Of a DNA stretch of 64,000 nt, positions 7,683 through 18,334 are shown piece after piece; position 1 is the first letter of the stretch; each line of letters begins with the position of its first letter. Under the pieces are notes generated by a model. That model was given only the letters and a program-made list of their open reading frames with translations, was not told the DNA's origin and ran no database searches. The translations under genes were made by a program, and so were the position numbers. Source of the DNA: Streptococcus australis (GTDB lineage Bacteria; Bacillota; Bacilli; Lactobacillales; Streptococcaceae); assembly GCF_015553625.1 (NCBI RefSeq), contig NZ_JADNGY010000007.1, positions 1-64,000 on the forward strand, in the 5' to 3' direction.

Positions 7683-8445
7683 GAGTCGTGGCATCGTCCT
7701 CTACCATCGGGATTACCGAGAGGATGATAAGCTGGTTAAAATCTTTACAGAGCAAGCTGGCAAGCTCATGTTTTTCGTGAAACATGCCAATCGTTCTCGG
7801 TTGAATTCTATGATCCAACCCTTGACTTTAGCGGATATGTATCTGAAAATCAATGATGACGGACTCAGCTATATCGAAGATATTCATGAGGTTCAAAGTT
7901 TCCAAGGGATTAACCAAGACCTTTTTCGTCTTTCCTACGCAACCTATATACTGGCCTTGGCAGATGCTAGTATACAGGATCGTCAACCTGATCCAGCTTT
8001 ATTTGCTTTTTTAGAGCAGACCTTGCAATTGATGGATCGGGGCTTGGATTATGAAATCTTGACCAATATTTTTGAAATGCAGATTTTATCCCGATTTGGT
8101 GTTGCCTTAAACGTCCATGAGTGTTGTGTCTGTCATCGAGTGGGGTTGCCTTTTGATTTTTCATTCCGCTTGGGTGGTGTCCTTTGCCCAGATCATTATG
8201 ATCGTGACGAAAGACGAGCCCACTGGGATCCAAATGCCCTCTATTTGCTGGATCGTTTTCAAGCTGTGAAATTTGGTGAGTTAGAGACGATTTCCATCCA
8301 TGATGCGATGAAGAAAGAGTTGAGAAAGTGCCTAGACCAACTCTATGATGAATATGTAGGAATTCATTTAAAAGCTAAGAAATTTATTGATTCCCTGGGA
8401 AGCTGGGGAGAGATCTTAAAAGATCAGTCAGGAGGTAAGAAATGA
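7666..8445 (+). CDS. recO: DNA repair protein RecO
   Basis: 259 residues. RecO loads RecA onto SSB-coated single-stranded DNA with RecR in recombination and gap repair. Visible: the N-terminal OB-fold start with [18 protein letters not shown], and a cysteine cluster near 146-178 ([10 protein letters not shown] and LCPDHYD) matching the RecO zinc-binding site. It starts inside the end of the aminotransferase gene and overlaps plsX by 4 nt (ATGA), so translation is coupled. The length is normal for the family. Confidence 0.95.
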   Translation: MLESIESRGIVLYHRDYREDDKLVKIFTEQAGKLMFFVKHANRSRLNSMIQPLTLADMYLKINDDGLSYIEDIHEVQSFQGINQDLFRLSYATYILALADASIQDRQPDPALFAFLEQTLQLMDRGLDYEILTNIFEMQILSRFGVALNVHECCVCHRVGLPFDFSFRLGGVLCPDHYDRDERRAHWDPNALYLLDRFQAVKFGELETISIHDAMKKELRKCLDQLYDEYVGIHLKAKKFIDSLGSWGEILKDQSGGKK

Positions 8446-9446
8446 AAAAAATTGCAGTTGATGCAATGGGTGGAGATCATGCTCCACAGGCCCTAGTAGA
8501 GGGGGTCAATCAAGCCATACAAGAATTTAAGGATATTGAAGTCATTTTGTATGGGGATGAGGCTAAAATTAAGCAATACCTGACAGCAACTGAGCGGGTA
8601 TCTATCGTCCATACAGATGAAAAAATCAACTCAGATGATGAGCCGACTCGTGCGATTCGTCGGAAAAAGCAAGCCAGCATGGTCTTAGCAGCGCATGCAG
8701 TTAAGAATGGGGAAGCGGATGCGATGCTTTCTGCAGGAAATACAGGAGCTCTTCTTGCCTCTGGTTACTTCATCGTCGGTCGGATCAAGGTCATCGATCG
8801 TCCAGGTTTGATGTCGACTCTTCCTACCCTTGATGGGAAGGGCTATGATATGTTGGATCTGGGGGCAAATGCTGAAAATACGCCAACACACTTGCACCAA
8901 TATGCGATTATGGGAGCCTATTATGCAGAGAATGTCCGTGGCATTAAGCGACCTCGTATCGGTCTCTTAAATAACGGAACAGAGGAAAGCAAGGGGGATC
9001 CCCTACGCAAGGAGACCTATCAATTATTAGCAGCAGATCCTTCTCTTAATTTTGTAGGAAATGTAGAAGCGCGTGACTTGATGGATGGAGTTGCTGACGT
9101 CATTGTGACAGATGGATTTACAGGAAACGCTGTCCTTAAGACCATGGAAGGAACTGCTCTGGGTCTCTTTAAACAGTTGAAAACGGTCCTTAGTGGTGGC
9201 GGGTTGAAAGCCAAGATTGGAGCCTTCCTCTTGAAGAATGATCTACGAGGTTTGAAAAAGACCTTGGATTATTCAGATGTTGGAGGTGCGGTCTTGTTTG
9301 GCTTGCAAGCCCCTGTCGTGAAAACCCATGGTTCTAGTGATGCCAAGGCAGTCTATAGCACGATTCGCCAGATCCGGACCATGTTGGAAACAGATGTTAT
9401 TCGTAAATCTGTGGTTGAATTATCAGAATTGGAGGAAGAGAAATGA
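8442..9446 (+). CDS. plsX: phosphate acyltransferase PlsX
   Basis: 334 residues. Converts acyl-ACP to acyl-phosphate, the donor for PlsY in phospholipid synthesis. It works at the inner face of the membrane. N-terminal [35 protein letters not shown] and [14 protein letters not shown] are classic PlsX motifs. Overlaps recO and acpP by 4 nt each. Pairing with an acyl carrier protein gene is typical. Confidence 0.97.
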   Translation: MKKIAVDAMGGDHAPQALVEGVNQAIQEFKDIEVILYGDEAKIKQYLTATERVSIVHTDEKINSDDEPTRAIRRKKQASMVLAAHAVKNGEADAMLSAGNTGALLASGYFIVGRIKVIDRPGLMSTLPTLDGKGYDMLDLGANAENTPTHLHQYAIMGAYYAENVRGIKRPRIGLLNNGTEESKGDPLRKETYQLLAADPSLNFVGNVEARDLMDGVADVIVTDGFTGNAVLKTMEGTALGLFKQLKTVLSGGGLKAKIGAFLLKNDLRGLKKTLDYSDVGGAVLFGLQAPVVKTHGSSDAKAVYSTIRQIRTMLETDVIRKSVVELSELEEEK

Positions 9447-9688
9447 GTCGTCATCAAGAAATTTTTAAACTAGTTGAAGGGTTGATTCAAGATCATAAAG
9501 GATCTGACTATGAGGTTACTTTGGATTTGGACTTACGAAAGGACTTGGAAGTAGATTCCGTTGATCTCATGGAATACATTATTTATTTGGAAGAAGCCTA
9601 CCAAATTGATATCCCAGATAAAGACATTGATGCCATGGCAACCGTTGGAGATATGGTAGACTACGTTTTGAAGAAAACAAGCAAATAA
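9443..9688 (+). CDS. acpP: acyl carrier protein
   Basis: 81 residues. The phosphopantetheine site is Ser39 in [12 protein letters not shown], within an acidic four-helix protein. The motif is DSVD rather than the DSLD of the main fatty-acid ACP, and the gene sits with plsX rather than in the fab cluster. It is therefore probably the second streptococcal ACP, used for phospholipid synthesis or exogenous fatty acid handling (inference). Overlaps plsX by 4 nt. Confidence 0.94.
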   Translation: MSRHQEIFKLVEGLIQDHKGSDYEVTLDLDLRKDLEVDSVDLMEYIIYLEEAYQIDIPDKDIDAMATVGDMVDYVLKKTSK

Positions 9689-9709
9689 AGTTCGGTTTTT
9701 ACGAACGAA
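9687..9709 (+). promoter_or_regulatory. PurBox-like sequences upstream of purC
   Basis: On the minus strand 9687-9699 reads AAAACCGAACTTT, a full match to the PurR box AWWWCCGAACWWT. A second core, CGAAC, lies at 9702-9706 on the plus strand. Further CGAAC cores occur at 9775-9779 and 9847-9851 around the purC promoter. In Lactococcus and streptococci PurR senses PRPP and regulates pur genes at such boxes. The best match lies upstream of the acpP terminator, so its role for purC is plausible but unproven. Confidence 0.5.
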
Positions 9710-9721
9710 TAAGCATCTAAA

Positions 9722-9764
9722 AATAAGAGGTTGAATCTTTTTGATTCAATCTCTTATTATTTTT
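9722..9764 (+). terminator. terminator after acpP
   Basis: 16-bp stem AATAAGAGGTTGAATC against GATTCAATCTCTTATT (one G-T pair), TTTTT loop, then T residues. Confidence 0.92.
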
Positions 9765-9795
9765 GTGTTACAAGCGAACAAGATACGGATTTAAC

Positions 9796-9824
9796 TTGAA
9801 AAAACAACATCTCTGTGATACACT
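9796..9824 (+). promoter_or_regulatory. promoter of the pur operon (purC)
   Basis: TTGAAA (9796-9801), 17-nt spacer, TACACT (9819-9824). CGAAC cores lie about 20 nt upstream of the -35 and just before the start codon. Confidence 0.68.
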
Positions 9825-9857
9825 GAAAGGGATAAAAGATGAAAGGCGAACAAGAAG

Positions 9858-10565
9858 ATGTCCGATCAATTAATTTATACGGGGAAAGCAAAAGATATTT
9901 ATAGTACAGAAGACGAACATGTGATTAAGTCCGTTTACAAGGACCAGGCCACCATGCTGAATGGAGCTCGCAAAGAGACCATTGAGGGGAAAGGTGTGCT
10001 GAATAATCAGATTTCGTCTCTTATTTTTGAAAAATTGAATGCTGCGGGTGTGGCGACACACTTTATCGAGCGTATTTCTGATACCGAACAATTGAATAAG
10101 AAGGTTAAAATTATTCCTTTGGAGGTGGTTCTTCGTAACGTGACTGCAGGTTCTTTCTCCAAACGTTTCGGCGTGGAAGAAGGTTTGGATTTGGAAACTC
10201 CAATCGTTGAATTTTACTATAAAAACGATGAGTTGGACGATCCATTCATCAATGATGAGCATGTGAAGTTCTTGGATATTGCCAATGATGAACAAATTGC
10301 CTATATCAAGGAAGAAACACGTCGTATCAATGAATTGTTGAAAGATTGGTTTACACAAATTGGTCTGCGTTTGATTGACTTCAAATTGGAATTTGGTTTT
10401 GATAAGGATGGTAAGATTATCTTGGCCGATGAATTTTCACCAGATAATTGTCGTCTTTGGGATGCGGAAGGGCACCATATGGACAAGGATGTTTTCCGTA
10501 GAGACTTAGGAAGTCTGACAGATGTTTATAAGGTTGTGTTGGAGAAGTTGCAGGGCTTGAAGTAA
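9858..10565 (+). CDS. purC: SAICAR synthetase PurC
   Basis: 235 residues. Joins CAIR and aspartate using ATP to give SAICAR in de novo IMP synthesis. N-terminal [15 protein letters not shown] is the ATP-binding opening, and [18 protein letters not shown] and [12 protein letters not shown] are the family signatures. First gene of the purine cluster. The start is preceded by AAAGG at a long spacing, with a CGAAC box in between. Confidence 0.97.
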   Translation: MSDQLIYTGKAKDIYSTEDEHVIKSVYKDQATMLNGARKETIEGKGVLNNQISSLIFEKLNAAGVATHFIERISDTEQLNKKVKIIPLEVVLRNVTAGSFSKRFGVEEGLDLETPIVEFYYKNDELDDPFINDEHVKFLDIANDEQIAYIKEETRRINELLKDWFTQIGLRLIDFKLEFGFDKDGKIILADEFSPDNCRLWDAEGHHMDKDVFRRDLGSLTDVYKVVLEKLQGLK

Positions 10566-10633
10566 CCTGTTTGAAAGGGAAAAACTTCGTCTTTCAAGAG
10601 CATGTTTGAATAGAAATAAATAAAGGAACTAAA

Positions 10634-13600
10634 ATGGATAAACGTATTTTCGTTGAGAAAAAAGCTGATTTTCGCGTGAAATCTCATTCTTTAGTAAAAG
10701 AATTACAGCATAATCTTCAGTTGAAAACTTTGAAGGATCTTCGGATTGTGCAGGTTTACGATGTCTTTAATTTAGCAGAGGACTTGTTTGCGCGTGCTGA
10801 AAAACATATCTTCTCTGAGCAAGTGACCGATACTGTTTTGGATGAAGCTACGATCAAGGCAGATCTTGCTAACTATGCTTTCTTTGCTATCGAAAGCTTG
10901 CCTGGTCAATTTGACCAACGTGCAGCATCTTCACAAGAAGCTTTGCTCTTGCTTGGTAGCTCAAGTGATGTAACGGTCAATACTGCTCAATTGTACTTGG
11001 TCAATAAGGATATTGATGCGAATGAATTGGAAGCTGTTAAAAACTATCTCTTGAACCCAGTGGACTCTCGTTTCAAAGATATCACTCTTGGCATTGCTAA
11101 ACAGGATTTCTCTGAGTCTGATAAGACCATTCCAAACTTGGATTTCTTTGAAACTTATACGGCAGAAGAATTTGCTCAATATAAGGCAGAGCAAGGATTG
11201 GCCATGGAAGTGGACGACCTGCTCTTCATCCAAGACTATTTCAAGTCAATTGGACGGGTTCCAACGGAGACGGAGCTTAAGGTTTTGGATACTTACTGGT
11301 CTGACCACTGCCGCCACACAACTTTCGAGACTGAGTTGAAAAAAATCGACTTCTCAGCTTCTAAATTCCAAAAACAATTACAAGCGACTTATGACAAATA
11401 TATCGCCATGCGTGATGAGTTGGGACGTACAGAAAAACCTCAAACCTTGATGGATATGGCGACTATTTTTGGTCGCTATGAGCGTGCCAATGGTCGTTTG
11501 GATGACATGGAAGTGTCTGATGAAATCAATGCCTGCTCTGTTGAAATTGAAGTAGATATCAATGGTGTCAAAGAACCATGGCTTCTCATGTTCAAGAACG
11601 AAACCCACAACCACCCAACGGAAATCGAACCATTTGGTGGAGCAGCTACTTGTATCGGTGGTGCTATTCGTGACCCCTTGTCAGGTCGTTCCTACGTTTA
11701 CCAAGCTATGCGTATCTCAGGTGCTGGTGATATTACAGCGCCGATTTCCGAAACGCGTGCTGGGAAATTGCCACAACAAGTGATTTCTAAAACAGCAGCT
11801 CATGGTTATTCTTCATACGGGAACCAAATTGGTCTTGCAACAACTTATGTTCGTGAATACTTCCACCCAGGTTTCGTTGCTAAGCGTATGGAGCTAGGTG
11901 CCGTTGTCGGTGTAGCTCCTAAGGAAAATGTTGTTCGTGAAAAGCCTGAAGCTGGTGATGTCATTATCTTGCTCGGTGGTAAGACTGGACGTGATGGTGT
12001 CGGTGGTGCGACAGGTTCTTCTAAAGTTCAAACGGTTGAATCGGTTGAAACAGCTGGTGCTGAGGTTCAAAAAGGGAATGCCATCGAAGAACGTAAGATT
12101 CAACGTCTTTTCCGTAATGGGGATGTGACCCGTCTGATCAAGAAATCCAATGATTTTGGAGCTGGTGGAGTTTGTGTGGCTATTGGTGAATTGGCAGATG
12201 GTCTTGAAATTGATCTAGACAAAGTGCCATTGAAATACCAAGGCTTGAATGGTACAGAAATTGCTATCTCCGAATCACAAGAACGGATGGCCGTGGTGGT
12301 TCGTCCAGAAGACGTAGAGGCCTTCGTTGTGGCATGTAATAAAGAAAATATTGACGCGGTTGTCGTGGCAACCGTGACGGAGAAACCAAATCTTGTCATG
12401 CACTGGAATGGCCAAACCATCGTTGATTTGGAACGTCGTTTCCTTGATACAAACGGAGTACGGGTAGTTGTCGATGCCAAGGTGGTTGACAAGGATGTCA
12501 AGCTTCCAGAAGAACGCCAAACATCTGCTAAAACCCTTGAAGCGGATACGCTTGAAGTCTTGGCTGACCTGAACCACGCAAGTCAAAAAGGTTTACAAAC
12601 TATCTTTGATAGCTCGGTTGGTCGTTCAACAGTCAATCACCCACTTGGTGGTCGCTACCAACTCACACCAACGGAAGCTTCTGTACAGAAATTGCCAGTC
12701 CAACATGGTGTGACAACAACTGCGTCTGTCATGGCGCAAGGCTTCAACCCTTATGTAGCTGAATGGTCTCCATATCATGGAGCTGCTTATGCGGTCATCG
12801 AAGCAACCGCTCGCTTGGTTGCTGCTGGTGCAAACTGGTCTAAGGCCCGTTTCTCTTATCAAGAGTACTTCGAGCGGATGGATAAACAAGAAGAGCGTTT
12901 TGGTCAACCAGTAGCTGCTCTTCTTGGATCTATTGAAGCTCAGATTCAACTTGGTTTGCCATCTATTGGTGGGAAGGACTCGATGTCTGGTACTTTTGAA
13001 GAATTGACAGTACCATCAACCTTGGTTGCTTTTGGGGTGACAACAGCAGACAGCCGTAAGGTTCTTTCTCCAGAATTTAAGGCTGCTGGTGAACATATCT
13101 ACTACATCCCAGGTCAAGCTTTAACCCAAGAGATTGACTTTGATCTCATCAAGTCGAACTTTGCTCAATTTGAAGCCATTCAAAAGGCTCACAAAGTGAC
13201 AGCCGCATCAGCTGTCAAATATGGTGGTGTCCTTGAAGCTCTTGCCCTTGCAAGCTTTGGGAACCATATCGGCGCGACTGTTCAATTAGCTGATCTTGAC
13301 ACTAGCTTGACAGCTCAATTGGGTGGATTCATCTTCACTTCACCTGAAGAGATTGCAGGTGTGGCCAAGATCGGACAAACAGTTCCAGACTTTACACTAC
13401 TTGTCAACGGTGTAACGCTCGATGGACACAAGCTTGACAGTACCTTCCAAGGTAAGTTGGAAGAAGTTTATCCAACAGAATTTGAACAGGCTACTGAACT
13501 GGAAGAAGTACCTGCTGTAGCATCAGATGATGTGATTAAAGCTAAAGAAGCAGTGGAAAAACCAGTGGTTTACATCCCAGTATTCCCAGGAACCAACTCT

Positions 13601-14359
13601 GAGTATGACTCCGCTAAGGCCTTTGAAAAAGAAGGTGCAACAGTCAACTTAGTGCCATTTGTCACATTAAATGAAGAAGCGATTGTCAAGTCGGTTGACA
13701 CCATGGTTGACAACATCGAAAAAGCCAACATTATCTTCTTTGCAGGTGGCTTCTCAGCAGCAGATGAACCAGATGGATCAGCTAAATTTATCGTGAATAT
13801 CTTGCTCAATGAAAAAGTACGTGCAGCCATTGATCACTTTATCGAAGGTGGTGGTTTGATCATCGGTATCTGTAATGGATTCCAAGCCCTTGTTAAATCA
13901 GGTCTCCTTCCATACGGTAACTTTGAAGATGCAAGCAGTACCAGTCCAACCCTTTTCTACAACGATGCCAACCAACACGTGGCCAAGATGGTGGAAACAC
14001 GGATTGCCAATACGAACTCACCATGGCTTGCTGGAGTGGAAGTTGGTGACATCCATGCCATCCCAGTATCACACGGTGAAGGGAAATTTGTCGTGACAGC
14101 TGATGAGTTTGCAGAGCTTCGTGACAATGGTCAAATCTTTAGCCAATACGTCGACTTCGATGGGAAACCAAGCATGGATTCTAAATACAATCCAAATGGT
14201 TCTGTCCATGCGATTGAAGGGATCACTAGCAAGAACGGTCAAATCATTGGGAAGATGGGACACTCAGAACGTTTCGAAGACGGTCTCTTCCAAAATATTC
14301 CAGGAAATAAAGACCAGCATCTCTTTGCATCAGCGGTTCAATATTTTACTGGAAAATAA
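10634..14359 (+). CDS. purL: phosphoribosylformylglycinamidine synthase (PurL-PurQ fusion)
   Basis: 1241 residues, the large one-chain form. An N-terminal part and two AIRS-like ATPase halves (for example ETHNHPTEIEPFGGAATCIGG near 324, SIGGKDSMSG near 778) are followed by a C-terminal glutaminase. The glutaminase starts near YIPVFPGTNSEYDS and has its nucleophile in GGLIIGICNGFQALVKSG. Converts FGAR, glutamine and ATP to FGAM. Bacillus splits this enzyme into PurS, PurQ and PurL; the fusion is usual in streptococci. It follows purC after 68 nt. Confidence 0.97.
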   Translation: MDKRIFVEKKADFRVKSHSLVKELQHNLQLKTLKDLRIVQVYDVFNLAEDLFARAEKHIFSEQVTDTVLDEATIKADLANYAFFAIESLPGQFDQRAASSQEALLLLGSSSDVTVNTAQLYLVNKDIDANELEAVKNYLLNPVDSRFKDITLGIAKQDFSESDKTIPNLDFFETYTAEEFAQYKAEQGLAMEVDDLLFIQDYFKSIGRVPTETELKVLDTYWSDHCRHTTFETELKKIDFSASKFQKQLQATYDKYIAMRDELGRTEKPQTLMDMATIFGRYERANGRLDDMEVSDEINACSVEIEVDINGVKEPWLLMFKNETHNHPTEIEPFGGAATCIGGAIRDPLSGRSYVYQAMRISGAGDITAPISETRAGKLPQQVISKTAAHGYSSYGNQIGLATTYVREYFHPGFVAKRMELGAVVGVAPKENVVREKPEAGDVIILLGGKTGRDGVGGATGSSKVQTVESVETAGAEVQKGNAIEERKIQRLFRNGDVTRLIKKSNDFGAGGVCVAIGELADGLEIDLDKVPLKYQGLNGTEIAISESQERMAVVVRPEDVEAFVVACNKENIDAVVVATVTEKPNLVMHWNGQTIVDLERRFLDTNGVRVVVDAKVVDKDVKLPEERQTSAKTLEADTLEVLADLNHASQKGLQTIFDSSVGRSTVNHPLGGRYQLTPTEASVQKLPVQHGVTTTASVMAQGFNPYVAEWSPYHGAAYAVIEATARLVAAGANWSKARFSYQEYFERMDKQEERFGQPVAALLGSIEAQIQLGLPSIGGKDSMSGTFEELTVPSTLVAFGVTTADSRKVLSPEFKAAGEHIYYIPGQALTQEIDFDLIKSNFAQFEAIQKAHKVTAASAVKYGGVLEALALASFGNHIGATVQLADLDTSLTAQLGGFIFTSPEEIAGVAKIGQTVPDFTLLVNGVTLDGHKLDSTFQGKLEEVYPTEFEQATELEEVPAVASDDVIKAKEAVEKPVVYIPVFPGTNSEYDSAKAFEKEGATVNLVPFVTLNEEAIVKSVDTMVDNIEKANIIFFAGGFSAADEPDGSAKFIVNILLNEKVRAAIDHFIEGGGLIIGICNGFQALVKSGLLPYGNFEDASSTSPTLFYNDANQHVAKMVETRIANTNSPWLAGVEVGDIHAIPVSHGEGKFVVTADEFAELRDNGQIFSQYVDFDGKPSMDSKYNPNGSVHAIEGITSKNGQIIGKMGHSERFEDGLFQNIPGNKDQHLFASAVQYFTGK

Positions 14360-14371
14360 AAGGTATACAAC

Positions 14372-15811
14372 ATGACATACGAAGTAAAATCTCTTAATGA
14401 AGAGTGTGGAGTCTTTGGGATTTGGGGACATCCAGACGCTGCGAAACTCACCTATTTTGGCCTTCACAGTCTCCAACACCGGGGACAAGAAGGGGCAGGA
14501 ATCCTGGCCAATGATCAAGGAACCTTGAGACGCCATCGGGATACCGGTCTACTTTCAGAAGTCTTTCGAAATCCTTTAAATCTGGAAAAATTGACAGGAA
14601 GTTCTGCTATTGGGCATGTTCGCTATGCGACAGCAGGGGAAGCTTCGGTGGATAACATCCAACCTTTCCTCTTCCGCTTTCAAGATACCCAGTTTGGTCT
14701 GGCCCATAATGGGAATTTGACCAATGCCCAATCGCTCAAATCTGAATTAGAAAAAAATGGAGCCATCTTTAGCTCAACCTCTGACTCAGAAATTTTGGCT
14801 CATTTGATTCGTCGGAGCCACAACCCTTCCTTTATGGGAAAAATCAAAGAAGCACTCAATACGGTCAAAGGTGGTTTTGCTTATCTGATGCTGTTTGAAG
14901 ATAAGCTAATCGCAGCTCTGGACCCCAATGGCTTCCGTCCTCTATCCATCGGAAAAATGTCTAATGGAGCCTTGGTTGTTTCTTCTGAAACCTGTGCTTT
15001 TGAGGTTATTGGAGCAGAATGGATTCGAGATGTGCATCCTGGCGAGCTCGTTATCTTTGATGAAAATGGCATTACCTATGATCGCTATACGGATGATACC
15101 CAACTGGCGATTTGTTCCATGGAGTATATCTATTTTGCCCGTCCTGATTCCAATATTCAAGGGGTCAACGTCCATACAGCTCGCAAGCGGATGGGAGCAC
15201 AGTTGGCACGAGAATTTAAGAACCAAGCAGATATTGTAGTGGGGGTTCCCAACTCTTCTCTCAGTGCTGCTATGGGCTTTGCGGAAGAATCTGGTTTGCC
15301 AAATGAAATGGGCTTGATCAAGAATCAGTATGTCCAACGGACCTTTATCCAACCGACTCAGGAATTACGGGAACAAGGGGTGCGGATGAAGCTCTCTGCC
15401 GTATCTGGTGTCGTAAAAGGCAAACGGGTTGTCATGATTGATGACTCTATCGTACGTGGAACCACTTCTCGTCGGATTGTGAAATTGTTGAAAGAAGCAG
15501 GGGCTACAGAAGTCCATGTGGCAATTGCCAGTCCAGCTTTGGCTTATCCATGTTTCTACGGAATTGATATTCAGAGCCGTGAAGAGCTGATTGCAGCCAA
15601 TCATACAGTAGAGGAAACTTGTGAGATTATCGGCGCAGATAGCTTGACCTACTTGTCCATTGATGGCTTGATTGATTCTATTGGCATTGATACCGATGCA
15701 CCAAACGGTGGCCTATGTGTAGCCTACTTTGATGGAAAATACCCAACGCCTTTGTATGACTACGAAGAACGCTATTTGGAAAGCTTGAATGAGCAGACAT
15801 CCTTTTATTAG
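14372..15811 (+). CDS. purF: amidophosphoribosyltransferase PurF
   Basis: 479 residues. First committed step of purine synthesis: PRPP and glutamine to phosphoribosylamine. Residues 1-11 form a propeptide whose removal exposes Cys12 (NEE|CGVFGIWG), the glutaminase nucleophile. The PRPP loop VVMIDDSIVRGTTSRR is visible. It lies 12 nt after purL. PRPP comes from Prs, encoded at 3389. Confidence 0.97.
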   Translation: MTYEVKSLNEECGVFGIWGHPDAAKLTYFGLHSLQHRGQEGAGILANDQGTLRRHRDTGLLSEVFRNPLNLEKLTGSSAIGHVRYATAGEASVDNIQPFLFRFQDTQFGLAHNGNLTNAQSLKSELEKNGAIFSSTSDSEILAHLIRRSHNPSFMGKIKEALNTVKGGFAYLMLFEDKLIAALDPNGFRPLSIGKMSNGALVVSSETCAFEVIGAEWIRDVHPGELVIFDENGITYDRYTDDTQLAICSMEYIYFARPDSNIQGVNVHTARKRMGAQLAREFKNQADIVVGVPNSSLSAAMGFAEESGLPNEMGLIKNQYVQRTFIQPTQELREQGVRMKLSAVSGVVKGKRVVMIDDSIVRGTTSRRIVKLLKEAGATEVHVAIASPALAYPCFYGIDIQSREELIAANHTVEETCEIIGADSLTYLSIDGLIDSIGIDTDAPNGGLCVAYFDGKYPTPLYDYEERYLESLNEQTSFY

Positions 15812-15875
15812 GAATTTTTGCAAGTGAATCTGTCCATTCACAGTAGAATCTAGGAACGGAAAAAGGAATAAACAA

Positions 15876-16898
15876 ATGACAAATAAGAATGCATATGCTC
15901 AATCGGGTGTGGATGTTGAAGCGGGTTATGAAGTTGTTGAACGGATCAAAAAACACGTGGCACGTACGGAACGTGCGGGTGTCATGGGAGCTCTAGGTGG
16001 CTTCGGTGGCATGTTTGACCTTTCAAAAACGGGTGTCAAAGAGCCTGTCTTGATTTCAGGGACGGACGGTGTCGGTACCAAACTCATGCTGGCTATCAAG
16101 TACGACAAGCACGATACCATTGGTCAAGACTGTGTGGCTATGTGTGTTAACGATATTATCGCTGCAGGTGCGGAACCTCTTTACTTCCTTGACTATGTTG
16201 CAACTGGGAAGAATGAACCAGCTAAATTGGAACAGGTCGTTGCAGGTGTGGCTGAAGGTTGTGTGCAGGCAGGAGCAGCCCTCATTGGTGGAGAAACGGC
16301 TGAAATGCCTGGTATGTACGGTGAGGATGACTATGACTTGGCTGGTTTCGCAGTCGGTGTTGCAGAAAAATCTCAAATCATCGATGGTTCAAAAGTAGCA
16401 GCAGGTGATGTGATTCTTGGTCTCGCTTCAAGTGGTATCCACTCAAATGGTTACTCACTCGTGCGTCGCGTCTTTGCGGATTACACAGGTGAAGAAGTCC
16501 TCCCAGAATTGGAAGGTAAAAAACTGAAAGAGGTTCTTTTGGAGCCAACTCGTATCTACGTCAAAGCTGTTCTGCCACTCATCAAAGAAGAATTGGTCAA
16601 TGGAATTGCCCACATCACAGGTGGTGGTTTCATCGAAAATGTCCCACGTATGTTTGCGGATGACTTGGCTGCTGAAATTGATGAAAGCAAGGTTCCAGTC
16701 CTTCCAATTTTCAAAGCCCTTGAAAAATATGGTGAGATCAAACATGAAGAAATGTTTGAAATCTTCAACATGGGGATTGGTCTCATGCTAGCGGTCAAGC
16801 CAGAACATGTGAAACGTGTCAAGGAACTTCTTGACGAACCAGTGTATGAAATCGGTCGGATTGTGAAGAAGACAGATGCTAGTGTGGTGATTAAATAA
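15876..16898 (+). CDS. purM: phosphoribosylaminoimidazole synthetase PurM
   Basis: 340 residues. Closes FGAM to AIR with ATP. Motifs [24 protein letters not shown] and [13 protein letters not shown] mark the AIRS family. Its stop overlaps the purN start (TAATG), which implies coupled translation. Confidence 0.97.
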   Translation: MTNKNAYAQSGVDVEAGYEVVERIKKHVARTERAGVMGALGGFGGMFDLSKTGVKEPVLISGTDGVGTKLMLAIKYDKHDTIGQDCVAMCVNDIIAAGAEPLYFLDYVATGKNEPAKLEQVVAGVAEGCVQAGAALIGGETAEMPGMYGEDDYDLAGFAVGVAEKSQIIDGSKVAAGDVILGLASSGIHSNGYSLVRRVFADYTGEEVLPELEGKKLKEVLLEPTRIYVKAVLPLIKEELVNGIAHITGGGFIENVPRMFADDLAAEIDESKVPVLPIFKALEKYGEIKHEEMFEIFNMGIGLMLAVKPEHVKRVKELLDEPVYEIGRIVKKTDASVVIK

Positions 16899-17455
16899 TG
16901 GCTAAAAAAATTGCTGTTTTTGCTTCAGGGAACGGCTCAAACTTCCAGGTGATTGCTGAACAATTTCCAGTAGAGTTTGTCTTTTCAGACCACCGGGATG
17001 CCTACGTACTGGAGCGTGCAGAAAAGCTTGGAGTTTTATCCTATGCCTTCGAACTCAAGGAGTTTGAGAACAAGGCAGACTATGAAGGAGCCATCGTCGA
17101 GCTTTTGGATGAGCACCAGATTGACCTAGTCTGTTTAGCAGGTTATATGAAAATCGTCGGTCCAACCTTGCTAACTGCTTATGAAGGCCGTATCATCAAC
17201 ATTCACCCGGCTTACCTTCCAGAATTTCCAGGAGCTCATGGCATTGAGGATGCTTGGAATGCTGGTGTCGACCAGTCTGGTGTGACCATTCACTGGGTGG
17301 ACTCGGGTGTGGATACCGGTAAGGTCATCAAACAAGTTCGTGTACCACGCCTAGCAGGCGATACCCTTGACTCTTTCGAAACCCGCATCCACGAAACAGA
17401 GTACAGGTTGTATCCGGAAGTGTTGGAAAGTTTGGGAGTGGAGGGGAAGAAATGA
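16898..17455 (+). CDS. purN: GAR transformylase PurN
   Basis: 185 residues. Transfers formyl from 10-formyl-tetrahydrofolate to GAR. Catalytic residues sit in INIHPAYLPEFPGAHG (Asn and His) and in HWVDSGVDTGKVI (Asp). Overlaps purM by 1 nt and the next gene by 4 nt. Confidence 0.97.
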   Translation: MAKKIAVFASGNGSNFQVIAEQFPVEFVFSDHRDAYVLERAEKLGVLSYAFELKEFENKADYEGAIVELLDEHQIDLVCLAGYMKIVGPTLLTAYEGRIINIHPAYLPEFPGAHGIEDAWNAGVDQSGVTIHWVDSGVDTGKVIKQVRVPRLAGDTLDSFETRIHETEYRLYPEVLESLGVEGKK

Positions 17456-17826
17456 ATATTGACAAATACTATATGGAGTTAAAGAATAAGTTATCTAACA
17501 GACCAATCCTACTGGATAATACTAATGATTTTCTTTTTGTTTTAGTAAATACAGTGAAAGCTATGATAGAAAATACTGATAAAAGTCAGCTTTCAGAGTT
17601 AGATAAAATTTTAGATGGTGTCACAAGTCAAGAATTAAAACTTGCCTATGATTTCTGTCAAGGGAGATTCGGTCAAGCAGGTTTTTCTTATCGTAGGCAC
17701 CCTAATTATTTTTATTTGTCCAGTTTAATTGCGACTTTTCCAGAATTTGAGTTGTCTAAAGCAGACCGAGATTACCTCAAAGGAATCATAAATTTTGATA
17801 ACTACCTTTTATATGAGTTAGATTAA
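17452..17826 (+). CDS. uncharacterised protein of 124 residues inside the pur operon
   Basis: Starts in an ATGA overlap with purN and lacks a strong site of its own, so translation is coupled. Soluble, no signal or membrane segment. It has a central DFCQGRFGQAGFSYRRHPNYFYLSSLIATF and an acidic C-terminus. Clearly more AT-rich than purN and purH, which suggests a later insertion. I do not recognise the family. An immunity or small regulatory role would be a guess. Confidence 0.8.
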   Translation: MNIDKYYMELKNKLSNRPILLDNTNDFLFVLVNTVKAMIENTDKSQLSELDKILDGVTSQELKLAYDFCQGRFGQAGFSYRRHPNYFYLSSLIATFPEFELSKADRDYLKGIINFDNYLLYELD

Positions 17827-17868
17827 TCTTTAATCACCTCAAAACCCTATTTATTCAAAAGGAGAAAA

Positions 17869-18333
17869 ATGATTAATCTGAAATTAGTAGATGAGAGCAG
17901 TTTTCAGGCAGTGCTGGATTTGAAAATATCTGAAGCTGATGAACGAGCACGTTTCGTAGCTCCAAATGTGCGTTCTTTAGCTGACGCATGGCTCTACCGA
18001 GAGAATGGGGATGTGTTTCCAATGGCAATCTATTGGAATGAGCAAGTGGTTGGCTTTCTCCTGCTAGAAATAGACAAGGATGAAGCGGAATACTTTATCT
18101 GGCGGATAATGATTGGCCAGCAGTACCAAGGAAGAGGTTATGGACGAAAAGCTTTGGAAGTTCTGATCAAAGAGGCTCAGATGGATAGAGCTTGCAATCA
18201 TATTATCGCAGATTATGTAGTTGGAAATGAAAAAATGAAGTACCTGCTGACTAGTTTGGGTTTTCAGGAAACTGGATTTATAGAAGAAAATAACGAAGTT
18301 GCTATGCGCCTTGACCTAAAGAAAGAGGAATAG
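17869..18333 (+). CDS. GNAT-family N-acetyltransferase
   Basis: 154 residues. The GNAT acetyl-CoA loop is visible in [20 protein letters not shown] (near 84-103), preceded by the beta-strand FIWRIM. Resembles SpeG/RimI-like or polyamine acetyltransferases, but the substrate cannot be assigned. AAAGGAG lies before the ATG. With the preceding gene it forms an insert between purN and purH, where other streptococci carry varied small genes. Confidence 0.9.
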   Translation: MINLKLVDESSFQAVLDLKISEADERARFVAPNVRSLADAWLYRENGDVFPMAIYWNEQVVGFLLLEIDKDEAEYFIWRIMIGQQYQGRGYGRKALEVLIKEAQMDRACNHIIADYVVGNEKMKYLLTSLGFQETGFIEENNEVAMRLDLKKEE

Positions 18334-18334
18334 A

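Noticed and set aside
9870..10358. Minus-strand ORF of 162 residues opposite purC.
   Set aside because: Antisense shadow with Phe/Ile-rich sequence and no start signals.
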